Origin: Rhizobium sp. C1 | GTDB lineage: Bacteria; Pseudomonadota; Alphaproteobacteria; Rhizobiales; Rhizobiaceae | NCBI RefSeq assembly: GCF_021026335.1 | Contig: NZ_JAJNCY010000011.1 | Location: 1 to 64,000, forward strand | Reading direction: 5' to 3' | DNA: 64,000 nt | Shown here: one piece after another, positions 26,217 to 35,444 of the stretch | Position numbering within the stretch: the stretch's first letter is position 1 | How the letters are laid out: every line of letters starts with the position of its first letter | The notes under the pieces: model-generated | What the model was told of the DNA's origin: nothing | Database searches by the model: none | Seen by the model: only the letters and a program-made list of their open reading frames with translations | Position numbers and translations under genes: made by a program

Positions 26217-27125
26217 ATGCGGGCAATTGCAATTCTGAACAAGGATGCTGGAACCTTGAGGACAATGGACCTCGAGGCCTATGTCAGCCTGCTCGAGACC
26301 GCGTTTGCCGCCGAGGGACATGAGGTCGACTGCCGCATTGTTGCGGGCCGCGACGTCGTCGCCTCGCTGAAGGCCGCAGCAGCGGAGCCGCAGACCGATG
26401 CCCTGATCATCGCCGGCGGCGACGGCTCGGTTTCGGCGGCCGCCGCCATTGCCTGGAAAAGCGGCCACCCGCTTGGCGTCATCCCGGCCGGGACGATGAA
26501 CCTCTTTGCCCGCGCCATCGGCATTCCGCTCGACGTTAACGCCGTGCCTGCGGTTCTGGCCGAGTGGAACGTCATGGACGTCGACATCGGGGATGCAAAC
26601 GGCAATCCCTTCGTTCACCAGTTCAGCGCCGGCATGCATGCGCGCATGATCCGCCTGCGCGAAAAGATCGCCTACAAATCCCGCCTCGGCAAGATTGCCG
26701 CCAATATCCGCGCGTCCTTCGGCGTGCTTCTCGATCCGCCGGCCTTCGATGTAACCTACACGATCAATGGCAACGAGGAGAGCATGAAGGTGTCGGCCAT
26801 CTCCGTCTCCAACAATGCTTTCGGGCCGAGCCCGATGCTCATTTCCGAACGGCTGGACGGCGGCCATCTCGGGCTCTATCTGGCGAAACGGCTCAACTGG
26901 CGCGGCGCGCTTCACCTCGCCTTTGATCTCTTCCGGGGCAAGCTGAAAGAAAACATCGCCGTAACCTCCGAACTCGTGCAGGAGGTGGAATTGCACTTTC
27001 CCCGCCGCACACCCACGGCGCGATGCGTGCTCGACGGGGAACTCATGCCCCTGCCACGCGACATCCGCATCTGCATCCATCCCGGCGCGCTGAAAGTCCT
27101 TGGCCCTGCCCCGGCAATAGCCTGA
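26217..27125 (+). CDS. diacylglycerol kinase catalytic-domain (YegS/BmrU-like) lipid kinase
   Basis: A 302-residue DAGK-like protein. The nucleotide-binding signature IIAGGDGSVSAAAAIAW is followed by LGVIPAGTMNLFARAIGIPLD, the second conserved block. The C-terminal region has the usual beta-sandwich (VSNNAFGPSPML). Substrate may be diacylglycerol, another lipid, or a sphingoid-like base; sequence does not decide. CAGGGG lies just before the ATG. It ends before a strong terminator shared with convergent pyk. Confidence 0.85.
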   Translation: MRAIAILNKDAGTLRTMDLEAYVSLLETAFAAEGHEVDCRIVAGRDVVASLKAAAAEPQTDALIIAGGDGSVSAAAAIAWKSGHPLGVIPAGTMNLFARAIGIPLDVNAVPAVLAEWNVMDVDIGDANGNPFVHQFSAGMHARMIRLREKIAYKSRLGKIAANIRASFGVLLDPPAFDVTYTINGNEESMKVSAISVSNNAFGPSPMLISERLDGGHLGLYLAKRLNWRGALHLAFDLFRGKLKENIAVTSELVQEVELHFPRRTPTARCVLDGELMPLPRDIRICIHPGALKVLGPAPAIA

Positions 27126-27136
27126 CCTTCAAAAGA

Positions 27137-27170
27137 AGAGGCCGCGCATTCGGCAGAATGCACGGCCTCT
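27137..27170. terminator. bidirectional terminator between the lipid kinase gene and pyk
   Basis: A 14-pair stem with a single C/A mismatch (outer arm AGAGGCCG, inner arm GCATTC) closes a GGCA loop. It sits midway between two convergent genes, with A-rich sequence on one side and CTTG on the other. Confidence 0.8.
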
Positions 27171-27192
27171 CTTGAAACAAGTGCCGACCGGA

Positions 27193-28632
27193 TCAGATGC
27201 CCGTCACGCCGTCCGAGCCAATATAGGCGATACGCAGCATGTTGGTCGAACCGGGCGTGCCGAGCGGAACGCCGGCCGTGATGATGATACGGTCGCCTGG
27301 GCCGCCGAAACCTTCGCCGACAACGATGCGGCAGGCGCGGTTGACCATATCGTCCAGATCCGTCGCATCTTCAGTCACGACGCAGTGCAGGCCCCAGGCG
27401 AGCGACAGGCGGCGCGCCGTCTTGACGATCGGCGACAGCGCCAGGATCGGCATGGCGGGGCGTTCGCGCGAGGCGCGAAGACCGGTCGTGCCAGACGCCG
27501 TGTAACAGACGATGGCGTTGAGCTTCAGCGTCTCGGCGATCTGGCGGGCCGCAAGCGAAATCGCGTCTGCTCCCGTCGGGTTCGGTTCCGAACGCTGGGC
27601 ATGGATGATGCCGGTGAAATACTGGTCTTCCTCGACCTTCTGGGCGATAGAGGCCATGGTCGAGACGGCCTCGACCGGATAGGCACCCGAGGCGGATTCC
27701 GCCGACAGCATGACGGCATCGGCACCTTCGAACACGGCCGTCGCCACGTCGGAGACTTCGGCGCGCGTCGGCACCGGCGCGGTGATCATCGATTCCAGCA
27801 TCTGCGTCGCAACGACAACCGGCTTGCCGGCCCGGCGGCAGGCGCGCGTCAGCTGCTTCTGGATACCGGGAACCGATTCGAGCGGCATTTCGACGCCGAG
27901 GTCACCACGAGCCACCATCAGCGCGTCGGACAGTTCGATAATCTCATCGATGCGTTCCAGGGCCTGAGGCTTCTCGATCTTCGACATGATACCAACGCGG
28001 CCGCGCGCCATCTTGCGAACTTCTGCCAGATCTTCCGGCCGCTGGATGAACGATAGCGCCACCCAGTCGACATCGTTGGTCGCCAACACCGCTTCAATGT
28101 CGGCGCGGTCCTTCTCGGTCAGCACGCCCACGGCGAGCAGCGTATCGGGAAGACTGACGCCCTTGCGGTCGGAGATCGACGTGCCGGAAATGACTTCCGT
28201 CACAATGCTCTTGCCGTCGCATTTGATGGCTTTCAGGTGCAGCTTGCCGTCGTCGATCAGCAGGCGGTCGCCGGCCTTAACCGATTCCAGAATTTCCGGA
28301 TGCGGCAGGAAAACGCGGGTCTCGTCGCCCGGCTCTTCCTTGTTGTCGAGCGTGAAGGTCTGACCCGGCGTCAGCGTCACCTTGGTATTGGCGAACTTGC
28401 CGACGCGCAGCTTCGGGCCCTGAATGTCGGCCAGAATACCGATTGGCCGGCCCATGCGCTTTTCAACATTGCGGATGCGCGAAATCAGCGTCCGCATCGT
28501 GTCGTGGCTCGCATGGCTCATGTTGATGCGAAAAAGGTCCGCACCCGCCAGGAACAGCTTTTCGATCATGGCCTCTTCAGAAGAAGCGGGGCCGAGTGTG
28601 GCTAGGATCTTGACCTTACGGTTGCGTCTCAT
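27193..28632 (-). CDS. pyk: pyruvate kinase
   Basis: The enzyme makes pyruvate and ATP from PEP and ADP. The 479-residue protein begins KVKILATLGPASS, with FRINMSHASHD, ADIQGPKLRVG, the active-site block starting IMSKIEKPQALERIDEI (its Lys and Glu are intact), and MVARGDLGVEMP. The start overlaps the stop of the DUF1036 gene by 4 bases (ATGA), so pyk is translated from a bicistronic message. A strong convergent terminator follows. Confidence 0.97.
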   Translation of the reverse strand: MRRNRKVKILATLGPASSEEAMIEKLFLAGADLFRINMSHASHDTMRTLISRIRNVEKRMGRPIGILADIQGPKLRVGKFANTKVTLTPGQTFTLDNKEEPGDETRVFLPHPEILESVKAGDRLLIDDGKLHLKAIKCDGKSIVTEVISGTSISDRKGVSLPDTLLAVGVLTEKDRADIEAVLATNDVDWVALSFIQRPEDLAEVRKMARGRVGIMSKIEKPQALERIDEIIELSDALMVARGDLGVEMPLESVPGIQKQLTRACRRAGKPVVVATQMLESMITAPVPTRAEVSDVATAVFEGADAVMLSAESASGAYPVEAVSTMASIAQKVEEDQYFTGIIHAQRSEPNPTGADAISLAARQIAETLKLNAIVCYTASGTTGLRASRERPAMPILALSPIVKTARRLSLAWGLHCVVTEDATDLDDMVNRACRIVVGEGFGGPGDRIIITAGVPLGTPGSTNMLRIAYIGSDGVTGI

Positions 28633-29165
28633 TTGCTCTGGCTTTCCTGGGTTCCCGACGAATCGGTGAGCTGAACCATCCAGCTCCCCTGCTTGCCGGT
28701 GTCATATTCCTTGAAGCCCATCTGCTGGTAACCGCGCGCGAAGCAATCCTTCACGCCAACGATCTTGAACTCGTTTTCGGCCACACACATCTTCACGTCG
28801 CCGGTCCAGCGCCCGCCACGGGCGGCGTCCTCGGCGTAAAGATAATAGTAGCGCGATTTCAACTCGCCCTCGATCAGCGTGGCGCAGGTCGTTGCCGGCA
28901 CCTGCCACCAGCCCTCGGTGATCCAGCCTTCGCTGGCGCGATAGCCGATGGCGACACCGACGAGGTTTTGCGTTCCGTTGCAAACCCGGAAATCGGCGCG
29001 CGCTTCACTTGCCGGAAGAAAGGCAGGTGCAAACGCGAGCGTAAACAGCACGGCAGGCGCAGCGAGGCGCTTGGCGATGCGGTTCGGGGATGGGTTTCGA
29101 GTTGAACGGTTCACGATTTCCGTTGTGGCTCCATGATGGGTGGTCTTGTCGTTTTGCGCTGCCAT
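28629..29165 (-). CDS. DUF1036 family exported protein
   Basis: A 178-residue protein with a hydrophobic signal-like segment (about 33-52, APAVLFTLAFAPAFLPA) followed by DUF1036: FRVCNGTQNLVGVAIGYRA, GWWQVPATTCATLIEGEL, YYLYAEDAARGG and KDCFARGYQQMGF. Conserved cysteines suggest a periplasmic disulfide-bonded fold; function is unknown. GTG 29114 is an alternative start that would give a more normal signal length. It overlaps pyk, a linkage I recall as frequent in rhizobia. Confidence 0.82.
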   Translation of the reverse strand: MAAQNDKTTHHGATTEIVNRSTRNPSPNRIAKRLAAPAVLFTLAFAPAFLPASEARADFRVCNGTQNLVGVAIGYRASEGWITEGWWQVPATTCATLIEGELKSRYYYLYAEDAARGGRWTGDVKMCVAENEFKIVGVKDCFARGYQQMGFKEYDTGKQGSWMVQLTDSSGTQESQSK

Positions 29166-29327
29166 AGCCCGAATGTCAATGAGAGTTTCAATCGATTAGT
29201 ATCGTGTCCGGTTGGGAATGCGCGTTGTAGTCAACGAGCCATTTCTGGCCTTGAACGACACTCCCTGCCATGCCATCACTCATTGTCGATAAAATGACAA
29301 TCCTGCAATACCGGTCACGGGCGCTTT

Positions 29328-30116
29328 ATGACTCAACACCAGGCCTACCGAAGGATCGGCGGAAACTCCGCCGCCGGGCTCCTGATCATTGCCGATCACG
29401 CCACGAATCATGTTCCGGCCGACTATGACGCACTCGGCCTGCCAAAGGAAGCATTCGGCCGTCACATCGCCTACGATATCGGGATTGAGCCGCTGACGGA
29501 GCGGCTGGCCGCCATGCTGGGCGCCCCGGCGGTTCTGTCCTGCTTCTCCCGTCTGCTGATCGATCCCAATCGCGGCGAGGATGATCCGACCCTCATCATG
29601 AAGCTGTCGGACGGCGCGATCATTCCGGCGAACCACCCGTTGAGCCCCGCCGAACGTCGCCGTCGCATCGAGACCTGGCACCGCCCCTATCACATGGCCG
29701 TCGACAAGGCGATCGCGGAGGTGGCGATGGCGGCAGGCAAGGCGCCTCTGGTCATCTCGCTGCATTCCTTCACGCCCTATTGGAAAGGCTTTCGCCGACC
29801 CTGGCAAGCCGGCGTTCTCTGGGACACCGACCACCGCGCCGTCCATCCACTCATCAAGGCGCTGGAAAACCGGGGTTATGTCACCGGCGACAACGAACCC
29901 TATGATGGCGCCCTGAAAGGCGATACCATGTATCGTCACTGCATGCGCAACGGCATCCCGCATGTGCTGCTCGAGGTGCGTCAGGACTTGATCGCCGACC
30001 GGCGCGGGGTGGACGAGTGGGCCGGCGTTCTGGCACCCATCTTGACCGAGATGAACGCCATGCCGGACCTGCATGAATACAGGATCTTCCAGTCCCGTAC
30101 CGGCGCGTACGAATAA
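29328..30116 (+). CDS. N-formylglutamate amidohydrolase family protein
   Basis: A 262-residue zinc hydrolase fold protein. LIIADHATNHVPADY near the N terminus supplies a metal-ligand His region; CFSRLLIDPNRGEDDPTL and ISLHSFTPYW are the other hallmark blocks. The family includes HutG2 of histidine degradation, but no hut genes are nearby, so the substrate may differ. DUF1244 follows 28 bases later in the same direction. Confidence 0.87.
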   Translation: MTQHQAYRRIGGNSAAGLLIIADHATNHVPADYDALGLPKEAFGRHIAYDIGIEPLTERLAAMLGAPAVLSCFSRLLIDPNRGEDDPTLIMKLSDGAIIPANHPLSPAERRRRIETWHRPYHMAVDKAIAEVAMAAGKAPLVISLHSFTPYWKGFRRPWQAGVLWDTDHRAVHPLIKALENRGYVTGDNEPYDGALKGDTMYRHCMRNGIPHVLLEVRQDLIADRRGVDEWAGVLAPILTEMNAMPDLHEYRIFQSRTGAYE

Positions 30117-30144
30117 GATCAGGACTATGGAAAGGAGTCGCCCC

Positions 30145-30450
30145 ATGGACGAACTGACCAAAGAACAGCAGACCGAACTCGAGGCCGCCGCCTTTCGCCG
30201 CCTCGTTTCCCATCTCCAGCATCGGCCGGATGTGCAGAATATCGATCTGATGAATCTCGCCGGCTTCTGCCGCAACTGCCTGTCGAACTGGTATCTGGAA
30301 GCAGCCAGCCAGGCAGGCCTGCCGGTGACCAAGGACAAGTCCCGCGAGGCCGTCTACGGCATGCCCTATGACGACTGGAAGAAGCTGCATCAGCGCGAGG
30401 CGAGCTCAGATCAGCAGGCCGCTTTCGAAGTGAACCGGCCGAAAGAATAA
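30145..30450 (+). CDS. DUF1244 family protein
   Basis: A 101-residue protein with the DUF1244 core FRRLVSHLQHRPDVQNIDLMN split across residues 13-33, then GFCRNCLSNWY and GMPYDDWKKLHQ. The CRNC pair suggests metal or redox function, unproven. ATG 30145 is chosen because AGGAG stands 7 bases before it; ATG 30127 is upstream in frame. It is probably co-transcribed with the amidohydrolase gene. Confidence 0.85.
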   Translation: MDELTKEQQTELEAAAFRRLVSHLQHRPDVQNIDLMNLAGFCRNCLSNWYLEAASQAGLPVTKDKSREAVYGMPYDDWKKLHQREASSDQQAAFEVNRPKE

Positions 30451-30702
30451 TCCGGCAGGATTGGCGCGCCGGTCGCGCGGGCGGATCGAGCAACGCTCCA
30501 AAGAATAACGCGGAGAACCGCAACATCCCCCTTGACCTCGAACGGGGTTCGCGGCACGTCACCCCATTCCTTGGCGGGCAATGCGTATTTCCAGCAAAAT
30601 TGTGAAACAGTTTACCATCCGGCAATACCCAGAGCCGTAAGACGCCAAGCTTGAGATACCAAGCCCGACCTCATGCGGCAGTGCCCAATGCAGGAGCATG
30701 AC

Positions 30703-30840
30703 ATGAAAGAAGAAACCAAAGCCGTCAAAAACGTCGCCGCAGCAAAACTGCGCCAGTTCATCGAGCGCCTCGAAGAAGAAAAGGCCTCGATCGGCGGCGA
30801 CATCAAGGACGTCTCTGGCGAAGCCAAGGGCCGTGGCTAA
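30703..30840 (+). CDS. truncated DUF2312 family protein
   Basis: A 45-residue gene too short for routine detection. It reads [21 protein letters not shown] then VSGEAKGRG and stops exactly where normal DUF2312 proteins continue with the second helix. Compared with the complete copy 116 bases downstream it also lacks three residues after RQFIER. AGGAG lies 6 bases before the ATG, so translation is plausible. It is either a decayed duplicate or a mini-protein keeping only the first helix. Confidence 0.6.
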   Translation: MKEETKAVKNVAAAKLRQFIERLEEEKASIGGDIKDVSGEAKGRG

Positions 30841-30955
30841 CAACCCCCTTCAATTTTATGTTTTTACTTCTGAATCAATTACTTAGAATAAAAACACTTG
30901 GTCCATTCACGATGTGTTGGCCCACCCTAAAACCGGACGAAAGAAAGGAATGATA

Positions 30956-31216
30956 ATGGACGAAATCGCGACGACGGGAACCGTCAACGTAGCCGCAGAG
31001 GAGTTGCGCCAATTCATCGAGCGGATTGAGCGACTTGAGGAAGAAAAGCAGTCGATCGCCGACGACATTAAAGATGTCTTCGGGGAAGCAAAGTCGAGGG
31101 GCTACGACACAAAAGCCATGAAAACCATAGTCAGGCTGAGAAAAAAAGACGCGAACGAACGCCTGGAAGAGGAATCTATTCTTCAAACATATATGTCGGC
31201 ACTCGGAATGGAATAA
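30956..31216 (+). CDS. DUF2312 family (GapR-like) DNA-binding protein
   Basis: An 86-residue helical protein: [58 protein letters not shown]. This family includes GapR of Caulobacter, which clamps overtwisted DNA ahead of polymerases. AAAGGA precedes ATG 30956 at 6 bases. Length and all conserved blocks are complete, unlike the truncated copy upstream. An IS6 remnant follows on the opposite strand. Confidence 0.85.
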   Translation: MDEIATTGTVNVAAEELRQFIERIERLEEEKQSIADDIKDVFGEAKSRGYDTKAMKTIVRLRKKDANERLEEESILQTYMSALGME

Positions 31217-31308
31217 AAGAAGGGCGCCAAGCGTCCTTTTCTTAAAGCATGCTGATCCGCAGGTGGCGCTCTAAAGGTTGATGGCGTCCGGCAATCTCGA
31301 GCGTATCT

Positions 31309-31557
31309 AGTTTCGTCGAGATGCCATTTATCGCCGAGTTGGCCGCATGAGCGTTGACGGATCTGGTTGGCGAACGTGCGGCCGAATTTCTCCGCCCACA
31401 GCCGTACCGTTTGATGCGAAACCATCATCCCCCACGCCGCCAACATGCCTTCCACCATCCGCAGGCTGGGCGGAAACCGGAAACACAGCCAAACGGCGTG
31501 GGCGATGATTTCAGCTGAAAAACGACGGCGGCGGCAGAGAGGATCTCGGTCTGTCAT
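31309..31557 (-). mobile_element. IS6-family transposase remnant
   Basis: The reading frame begins MTDRDPLCRRRRFSAEIIAH and continues with RFPPSLRMVEGMLAAWG and TVRLWAEKFG, typical of the N-terminal third of IS6-family (IS26-like) transposases. Similarity ends just after DKWHLDE, which carries the first catalytic Asp of the DDE triad; what follows is unrelated. About two thirds of the gene is missing, so it is a dead element. No intact terminal repeats were found. Confidence 0.75.
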
Positions 31558-31699
31558 GACCGAGCATCCCACATTCAGGTCCATCCTTCATTAAGTTGAC
31601 GATGGCCTTTGATTGTCTTGTCTGCGGCCCAGTGTCTCATAGGAAGAGCGAAAGCATGAGCGCGTTTGTAAGCGTTTCATGCTTTCACCCGCCTCTGCT

Positions 31700-32470
31700 T
31701 CAACCGTAAAGATCGGGCAGATCCGAAAGCACCGTCTGCGCGCCCGCGGCAAAGAACCTGTCGGCAATCTGACGGTCGTTGATCGTGGCGACGGCATATT
31801 CGATGCCGCTGTCGGCGAGACGCTTCAGGGCGTCTTCCGGCATGAACTCGTGCTGTACATGCAGGACCTGGCACTTCGTTTCGTCCAGCAAAGCCTTAGG
31901 ATCGCGTGGCGGGACAACGACGGCAAAGGCGCGCGGAACGTCTGGCATGAGGCGGGCGGCGGCATGAACAGAGCGGATCGAGAAGCTGGTGAAGAACAGC
32001 TTGCCGCGACCCGCCGGCCACAGGGTCTTCATGGCGGCCAACGCGACTTCCGCCGTCTCGATATCGTCGCCGGCGGTGGGCTTCAGCTCGAGTTGCAGGC
32101 CGAGATCGAGTTCGAGGACGACCTCAACCAGCTCTTCGAGCGTCGGCACGCGCGTGCCGGCAAAGTCGGGGCTGAACTTGCCGCCGGCGTCCAGCTTTCG
32201 AACATCTTCGAACAGCGTATTGCCGACAAAGCCGGTGCCGTTGGTGGTGCGGTCGAGGCGGTCGTCATGGATGATGACCGGCTTCATGTCGCGGGTCAGC
32301 TTGACATCGACCTCGACCCAGCGTGCACCCTTTTCGGCGGCGGCACGCATGGCGGGGAGCGTGTTTTCCGGCGCCAGAAGCGGCGCGCCGCGATGGGCGA
32401 TCAGGGCATCGGGAACAACGGCATTGCGGCGTTCGCGGGTGGCAAGCGGTCTTGGATCGGTGAAGGGCAT
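31700..32470 (-). CDS. ugpQ: glycerophosphodiester phosphodiesterase
   Basis: A 256-residue GDPD. The catalytic blocks are LIAHRGAPLLAPENT (His, Glu), WVEVDVKLTRDMKPVIIHDD (metal Glu/Asp, general His) and LDLGLQLELKP. It hydrolyses glycerophosphodiesters to glycerol-3-phosphate and an alcohol. No signal peptide is seen, so it acts in the cytoplasm on imported substrate. It is the last gene of an ABC-import operon, which strongly suggests the operon takes up a glycerophosphodiester. Confidence 0.92.
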   Translation of the reverse strand: MPFTDPRPLATRERRNAVVPDALIAHRGAPLLAPENTLPAMRAAAEKGARWVEVDVKLTRDMKPVIIHDDRLDRTTNGTGFVGNTLFEDVRKLDAGGKFSPDFAGTRVPTLEELVEVVLELDLGLQLELKPTAGDDIETAEVALAAMKTLWPAGRGKLFFTSFSIRSVHAAARLMPDVPRAFAVVVPPRDPKALLDETKCQVLHVQHEFMPEDALKRLADSGIEYAVATINDRQIADRFFAAGAQTVLSDLPDLYG

Positions 32471-32504
32471 GGAATTGGTCTTTCAGTGTGTAAATGAGGG
32501 AAGA

Positions 32505-32529
32505 GCCGTGGCGCATGAGACGCCACGGC
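32505..32529 (-). repeat. intercistronic hairpin after the binding-protein gene (import operon 1)
   Basis: Perfect 9-base arms GCCGTGGCG and CGCCACGGC enclose a 7-base loop between the solute-binding-protein stop and ugpQ. There is no U tract. It likely stabilises the binding-protein message or damps read-through into ugpQ. Confidence 0.6.
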
Positions 32530-32553
32530 AGGGACGTTGAGGTCAGGAGAGGA

Positions 32554-33675
32554 TCAGTTCAGCGTGACCTTGCTGACGAAGGTCTTCTTGATGTCGTCGC
32601 CGAAGGGCTTGGCGACCCAGAGGGTGGAGAACTTGCGCTGGGCAGCCGGGATGAGACCGGCGGAAGAGTCCGCATCCGGGTTCTGCGGTGCAATGCCATA
32701 GGACTTGGCGAACTGCGTCTGCGTCTTGCCGCTGGTCAGCCAGTTGATGAACACGAGGGCCGCGGCCTTGTGCTTCGAATTGGCCGGGATCGCGACAACA
32801 TTGCCGCCGCCGGGCATGCCGAAGTCCGGGATATAGACCTTCACATCCTTGGAGACTTCGCCCTTGTTCTGCAGGCTGGCGATCAGGTCTTCCCAAGAGG
32901 CGACCAGCTTGAACTCGCCGCTGTTGACGCGCGACACGCTGTCATTGTTGGAGGCGGTGATGACGTAATTGGCCTTGTTGGCCTTGAACCAGTCCCAGAC
33001 GGGGGCAAGCTTGGCGAGCTTTTCCGGCGTGGTCGCGCCGTTGTTATAGTCGTCGTCCTTGACGATGTTGCGCGCGACCGACTCGATGAAGGCCGGGCCG
33101 GAACCGCCGTTTTCGGTGTTGAAGCCGAATTCGCCGGGGTTCTTCTTCATGAAGGCGACGAAATCGTCCAGCGTATGCGGAAGCTCGGCCTCCGTGATGC
33201 GGGCCGAATTATAGGCGATTGCCGTCTGGTTGCCCCAGAAGGCCGGCGCATAACCCTTGTTGTCCACGCCTTCGATATTGTAGCGCAGCTTGCCGCCTTC
33301 CGGCAGCAGCGGCTTCAGCGGGCCGAAGAACAGCTCTTCCGGCTTGAAGGTGGCAAGCGCGCCGCCGCCGATCGACATCACGTCGATATCGCCCTCGGGG
33401 CGCGACTTCTCGGCGATCAGCTTGTCCTGGTTGGCCTTGTAGTCGCCGTTGGAGAGAGTGACCTTGATGCCGTATTCGGTCTCGAAGGCCTTGACGTCTT
33501 CGCGCAGGCGGTCCTGATAATACCACTGGAACCAGCTGATATTACCCTCCTGCTTGGCCTGGGCGACGATTTCGTCCCAGGACATCTGGTTGAGATCCTT
33601 GGCGGATGCGGATCCTTCAGCGGCTGCCAGCGGCAGGGCTGCGGCGAGCACGAAGAGTGCGGCTTTCTTGAACAT
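32554..33675 (-). CDS. ABC transporter substrate-binding protein (PotD/POPT-like)
   Basis: A 373-residue periplasmic binding protein. The signal peptide is MFKKAALFVLAAALPLAAAEGSA (cleavage near 26). The mature part resembles the spermidine/putrescine and phosphonate-type group: YYQDRLREDVKAFETEYGIKV, EGDIDVMSIGGGALATF, NQTAIAYNSARI, FINWLTSGKTQTQFAKSYG. AAAGGA precedes the ATG. Operon context with a glycerophosphodiesterase argues for a glycerophosphodiester ligand rather than a polyamine. Confidence 0.87.
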   Translation of the reverse strand: MFKKAALFVLAAALPLAAAEGSASAKDLNQMSWDEIVAQAKQEGNISWFQWYYQDRLREDVKAFETEYGIKVTLSNGDYKANQDKLIAEKSRPEGDIDVMSIGGGALATFKPEELFFGPLKPLLPEGGKLRYNIEGVDNKGYAPAFWGNQTAIAYNSARITEAELPHTLDDFVAFMKKNPGEFGFNTENGGSGPAFIESVARNIVKDDDYNNGATTPEKLAKLAPVWDWFKANKANYVITASNNDSVSRVNSGEFKLVASWEDLIASLQNKGEVSKDVKVYIPDFGMPGGGNVVAIPANSKHKAAALVFINWLTSGKTQTQFAKSYGIAPQNPDADSSAGLIPAAQRKFSTLWVAKPFGDDIKKTFVSKVTLN

Positions 33676-33734
33676 GGTGGATGTCCTTTGGTGGTGGTTG
33701 GGAAACGGGTTGGGGATCGGGAGAAACATCGCCG

Positions 33735-34577
33735 TCATCCCTTGCCTGCCGCACCGGACGCGCCGGCGCTTTTCAGCAGGCGCTCGGCAATCAGCATCAG
33801 GAGCACATTGGGGACGACGAGGATCAGGGACACGGCCGCAGCACTCGGCCGGATGAAATTGTAGCCCAGATAGGAGAAGAGGATGGTCGGCACGGTGGTG
33901 AAGTCCGGCGCGCCGACAATGTAGGAGATCGCGAACTCTTCGATCGACAGGATGAAGACGATGATGAGCGCGGCGAGCAGCCCCGGCTTCAGAACCGGCA
34001 GATAGGCATGGCGGAAAACGGTCAGGCGGCTGGCGCCCAGATCCCGCGCGGCATCGATCAGATCCTGCCGGACGCCCGAGAAGGACACGGTCAGCAGGCG
34101 GATCGCGTAGGGCAGAAGGCACACCGTGTGCCCGATGGCGATGCCGAGGAAGCGCGAGTAGATGCCGAGCTTCGAGAGAATGGTGACATAGAAGATCGCC
34201 AGTACGAAGAGCGGCATGGCGAGCGGCAGAAGCGTCAGAACCTGCGCCGCCGCCTTGCCGCGAAACTCCATGCGGCCGAAGGCGAAGGCGGTCGGCAATG
34301 CCAGGAGGATCGTGGCGATCGAGACGGTCAGCGCGACCGTGTAGCTGTTGACCAGCGCCTGCTGCAGCCCGGTCGTCGTCCAGATTTCGACCCAGCGCCG
34401 GAACGAGAGAACCGGCGGCAGGACATTGGGATAGGCCCAGGGATGAGAAGGATCGACCAGCGACCACAGCACCGCCATGCCGAAGGGCAGGACGAGGGCG
34501 AAGAAGAAAAGCACGAGCGCGAAGAGGATCAGCGCGCGATTGCGCCAGCGCTCTGCGGGACGGAAAAGCGTGGCCAT
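33735..34577 (-). CDS. ABC transporter permease (PotC-like)
   Basis: A 280-residue inner-membrane permease with about six TM helices and the cytoplasmic EAA loop DAARDLGASRLTVFRHAYLP, where the ATPase docks. It ends 59 bases before the binding-protein start and begins 3 bases after the stop of the second permease, so all are one operon. Confidence 0.88.
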   Translation of the reverse strand: MATLFRPAERWRNRALILFALVLFFFALVLPFGMAVLWSLVDPSHPWAYPNVLPPVLSFRRWVEIWTTTGLQQALVNSYTVALTVSIATILLALPTAFAFGRMEFRGKAAAQVLTLLPLAMPLFVLAIFYVTILSKLGIYSRFLGIAIGHTVCLLPYAIRLLTVSFSGVRQDLIDAARDLGASRLTVFRHAYLPVLKPGLLAALIIVFILSIEEFAISYIVGAPDFTTVPTILFSYLGYNFIRPSAAAVSLILVVPNVLLMLIAERLLKSAGASGAAGKG

Positions 34578-34580
34578 GAT

Positions 34581-35444
34581 TTATCTCCCCGCCCGCTTGA
34601 CAAGGAACTGCATGAGACCGGCCAGCAGGATCGAGCCGCAAAGCGAGAGCCCCATGAGCATGACGGCGACGACGGCGGCGAGGCTGACGCCCTGAAGCCC
34701 GTTGTCGGTCTCCATGCGCACCATGAATTGCGCCATGGAATTGAGGCTGGTCGGACCCGCGACCGCCTGGAACGTGTAATCGCCGGCAGCTCCGATGAAG
34801 ATGATGATGAGAGCGGCCTGCAGCGACCGCAGCGTCAGCGGCAGCACGACGCGGCGCAGCCGCCCGAACGTGCCGGCACCGAGATCGCGCGCGGCATTGA
34901 GCACATCGTCGCTGATCGCGCGCACCGAGCCCGACAGGATGAGGAAGGCGAGCGGCATGTTCTTCCAGACCTGCAGGACGACCACACCGATCGCATAGGG
35001 GTCGTTCTGCATGCGGATGGGCCGCGCGGCGAGGCCGAGGCCTACCAGCGCGACATTCAGAAAGCCCTGGAAGGAGACGAAATTGACATAGAGGAATGCG
35101 GCGACCAGCCCGTGGACGAGGATCGGCGCCTTGATCAGCGCGCTGACGAGATCCGACCCGGCAAAAGGCCGACGCAGCCATAGCGCCACCGGATAGGCGA
35201 AGGCCACCGAGAGGATCGCGCCGAGCGTTCCGATCCGCGCCGAATAAAGGAAGGCGCGCCAGAACTGATCGCTTTCAAAGGTCACGCGCCAGGCTTCCAG
35301 CGACAGCGAGACCTTGCCGGACACATCCGTCCAGGTGACGGACTGGCTCACCGCCATGCCGATGACAAGCGTCATCAGCACGATAATGGGCGCAAGCCCC
35401 GGGATCAGCAGCAGATAGGGAGCGAGGGTCCGGCGCGAGCTCAT
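34581..35444 (-). CDS. ABC transporter permease (PotB-like)
   Basis: A 287-residue permease, about six TM helices, EAA loop NAARDLGAGTFGRLRRVVLP. The start ATG 35444 overlaps the ATPase stop by 4 bases. The open frame extends upstream inside the ATPase gene but only the part from [17 protein letters not shown] is permease. It pairs with the PotC-like subunit to form the channel. Confidence 0.88.
   Translation of the reverse strand: MSSRRTLAPYLLLIPGLAPIIVLMTLVIGMAVSQSVTWTDVSGKVSLSLEAWRVTFESDQFWRAFLYSARIGTLGAILSVAFAYPVALWLRRPFAGSDLVSALIKAPILVHGLVAAFLYVNFVSFQGFLNVALVGLGLAARPIRMQNDPYAIGVVVLQVWKNMPLAFLILSGSVRAISDDVLNAARDLGAGTFGRLRRVVLPLTLRSLQAALIIIFIGAAGDYTFQAVAGPTSLNSMAQFMVRMETDNGLQGVSLAAVVAVMLMGLSLCGSILLAGLMQFLVKRAGR

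Noticed and set aside
32554-35181. 875-codon minus-strand frame
   Set aside because: Only its last 373 codons are real (binding protein with signal peptide). The upstream part is an off-frame reading of the two permease genes.
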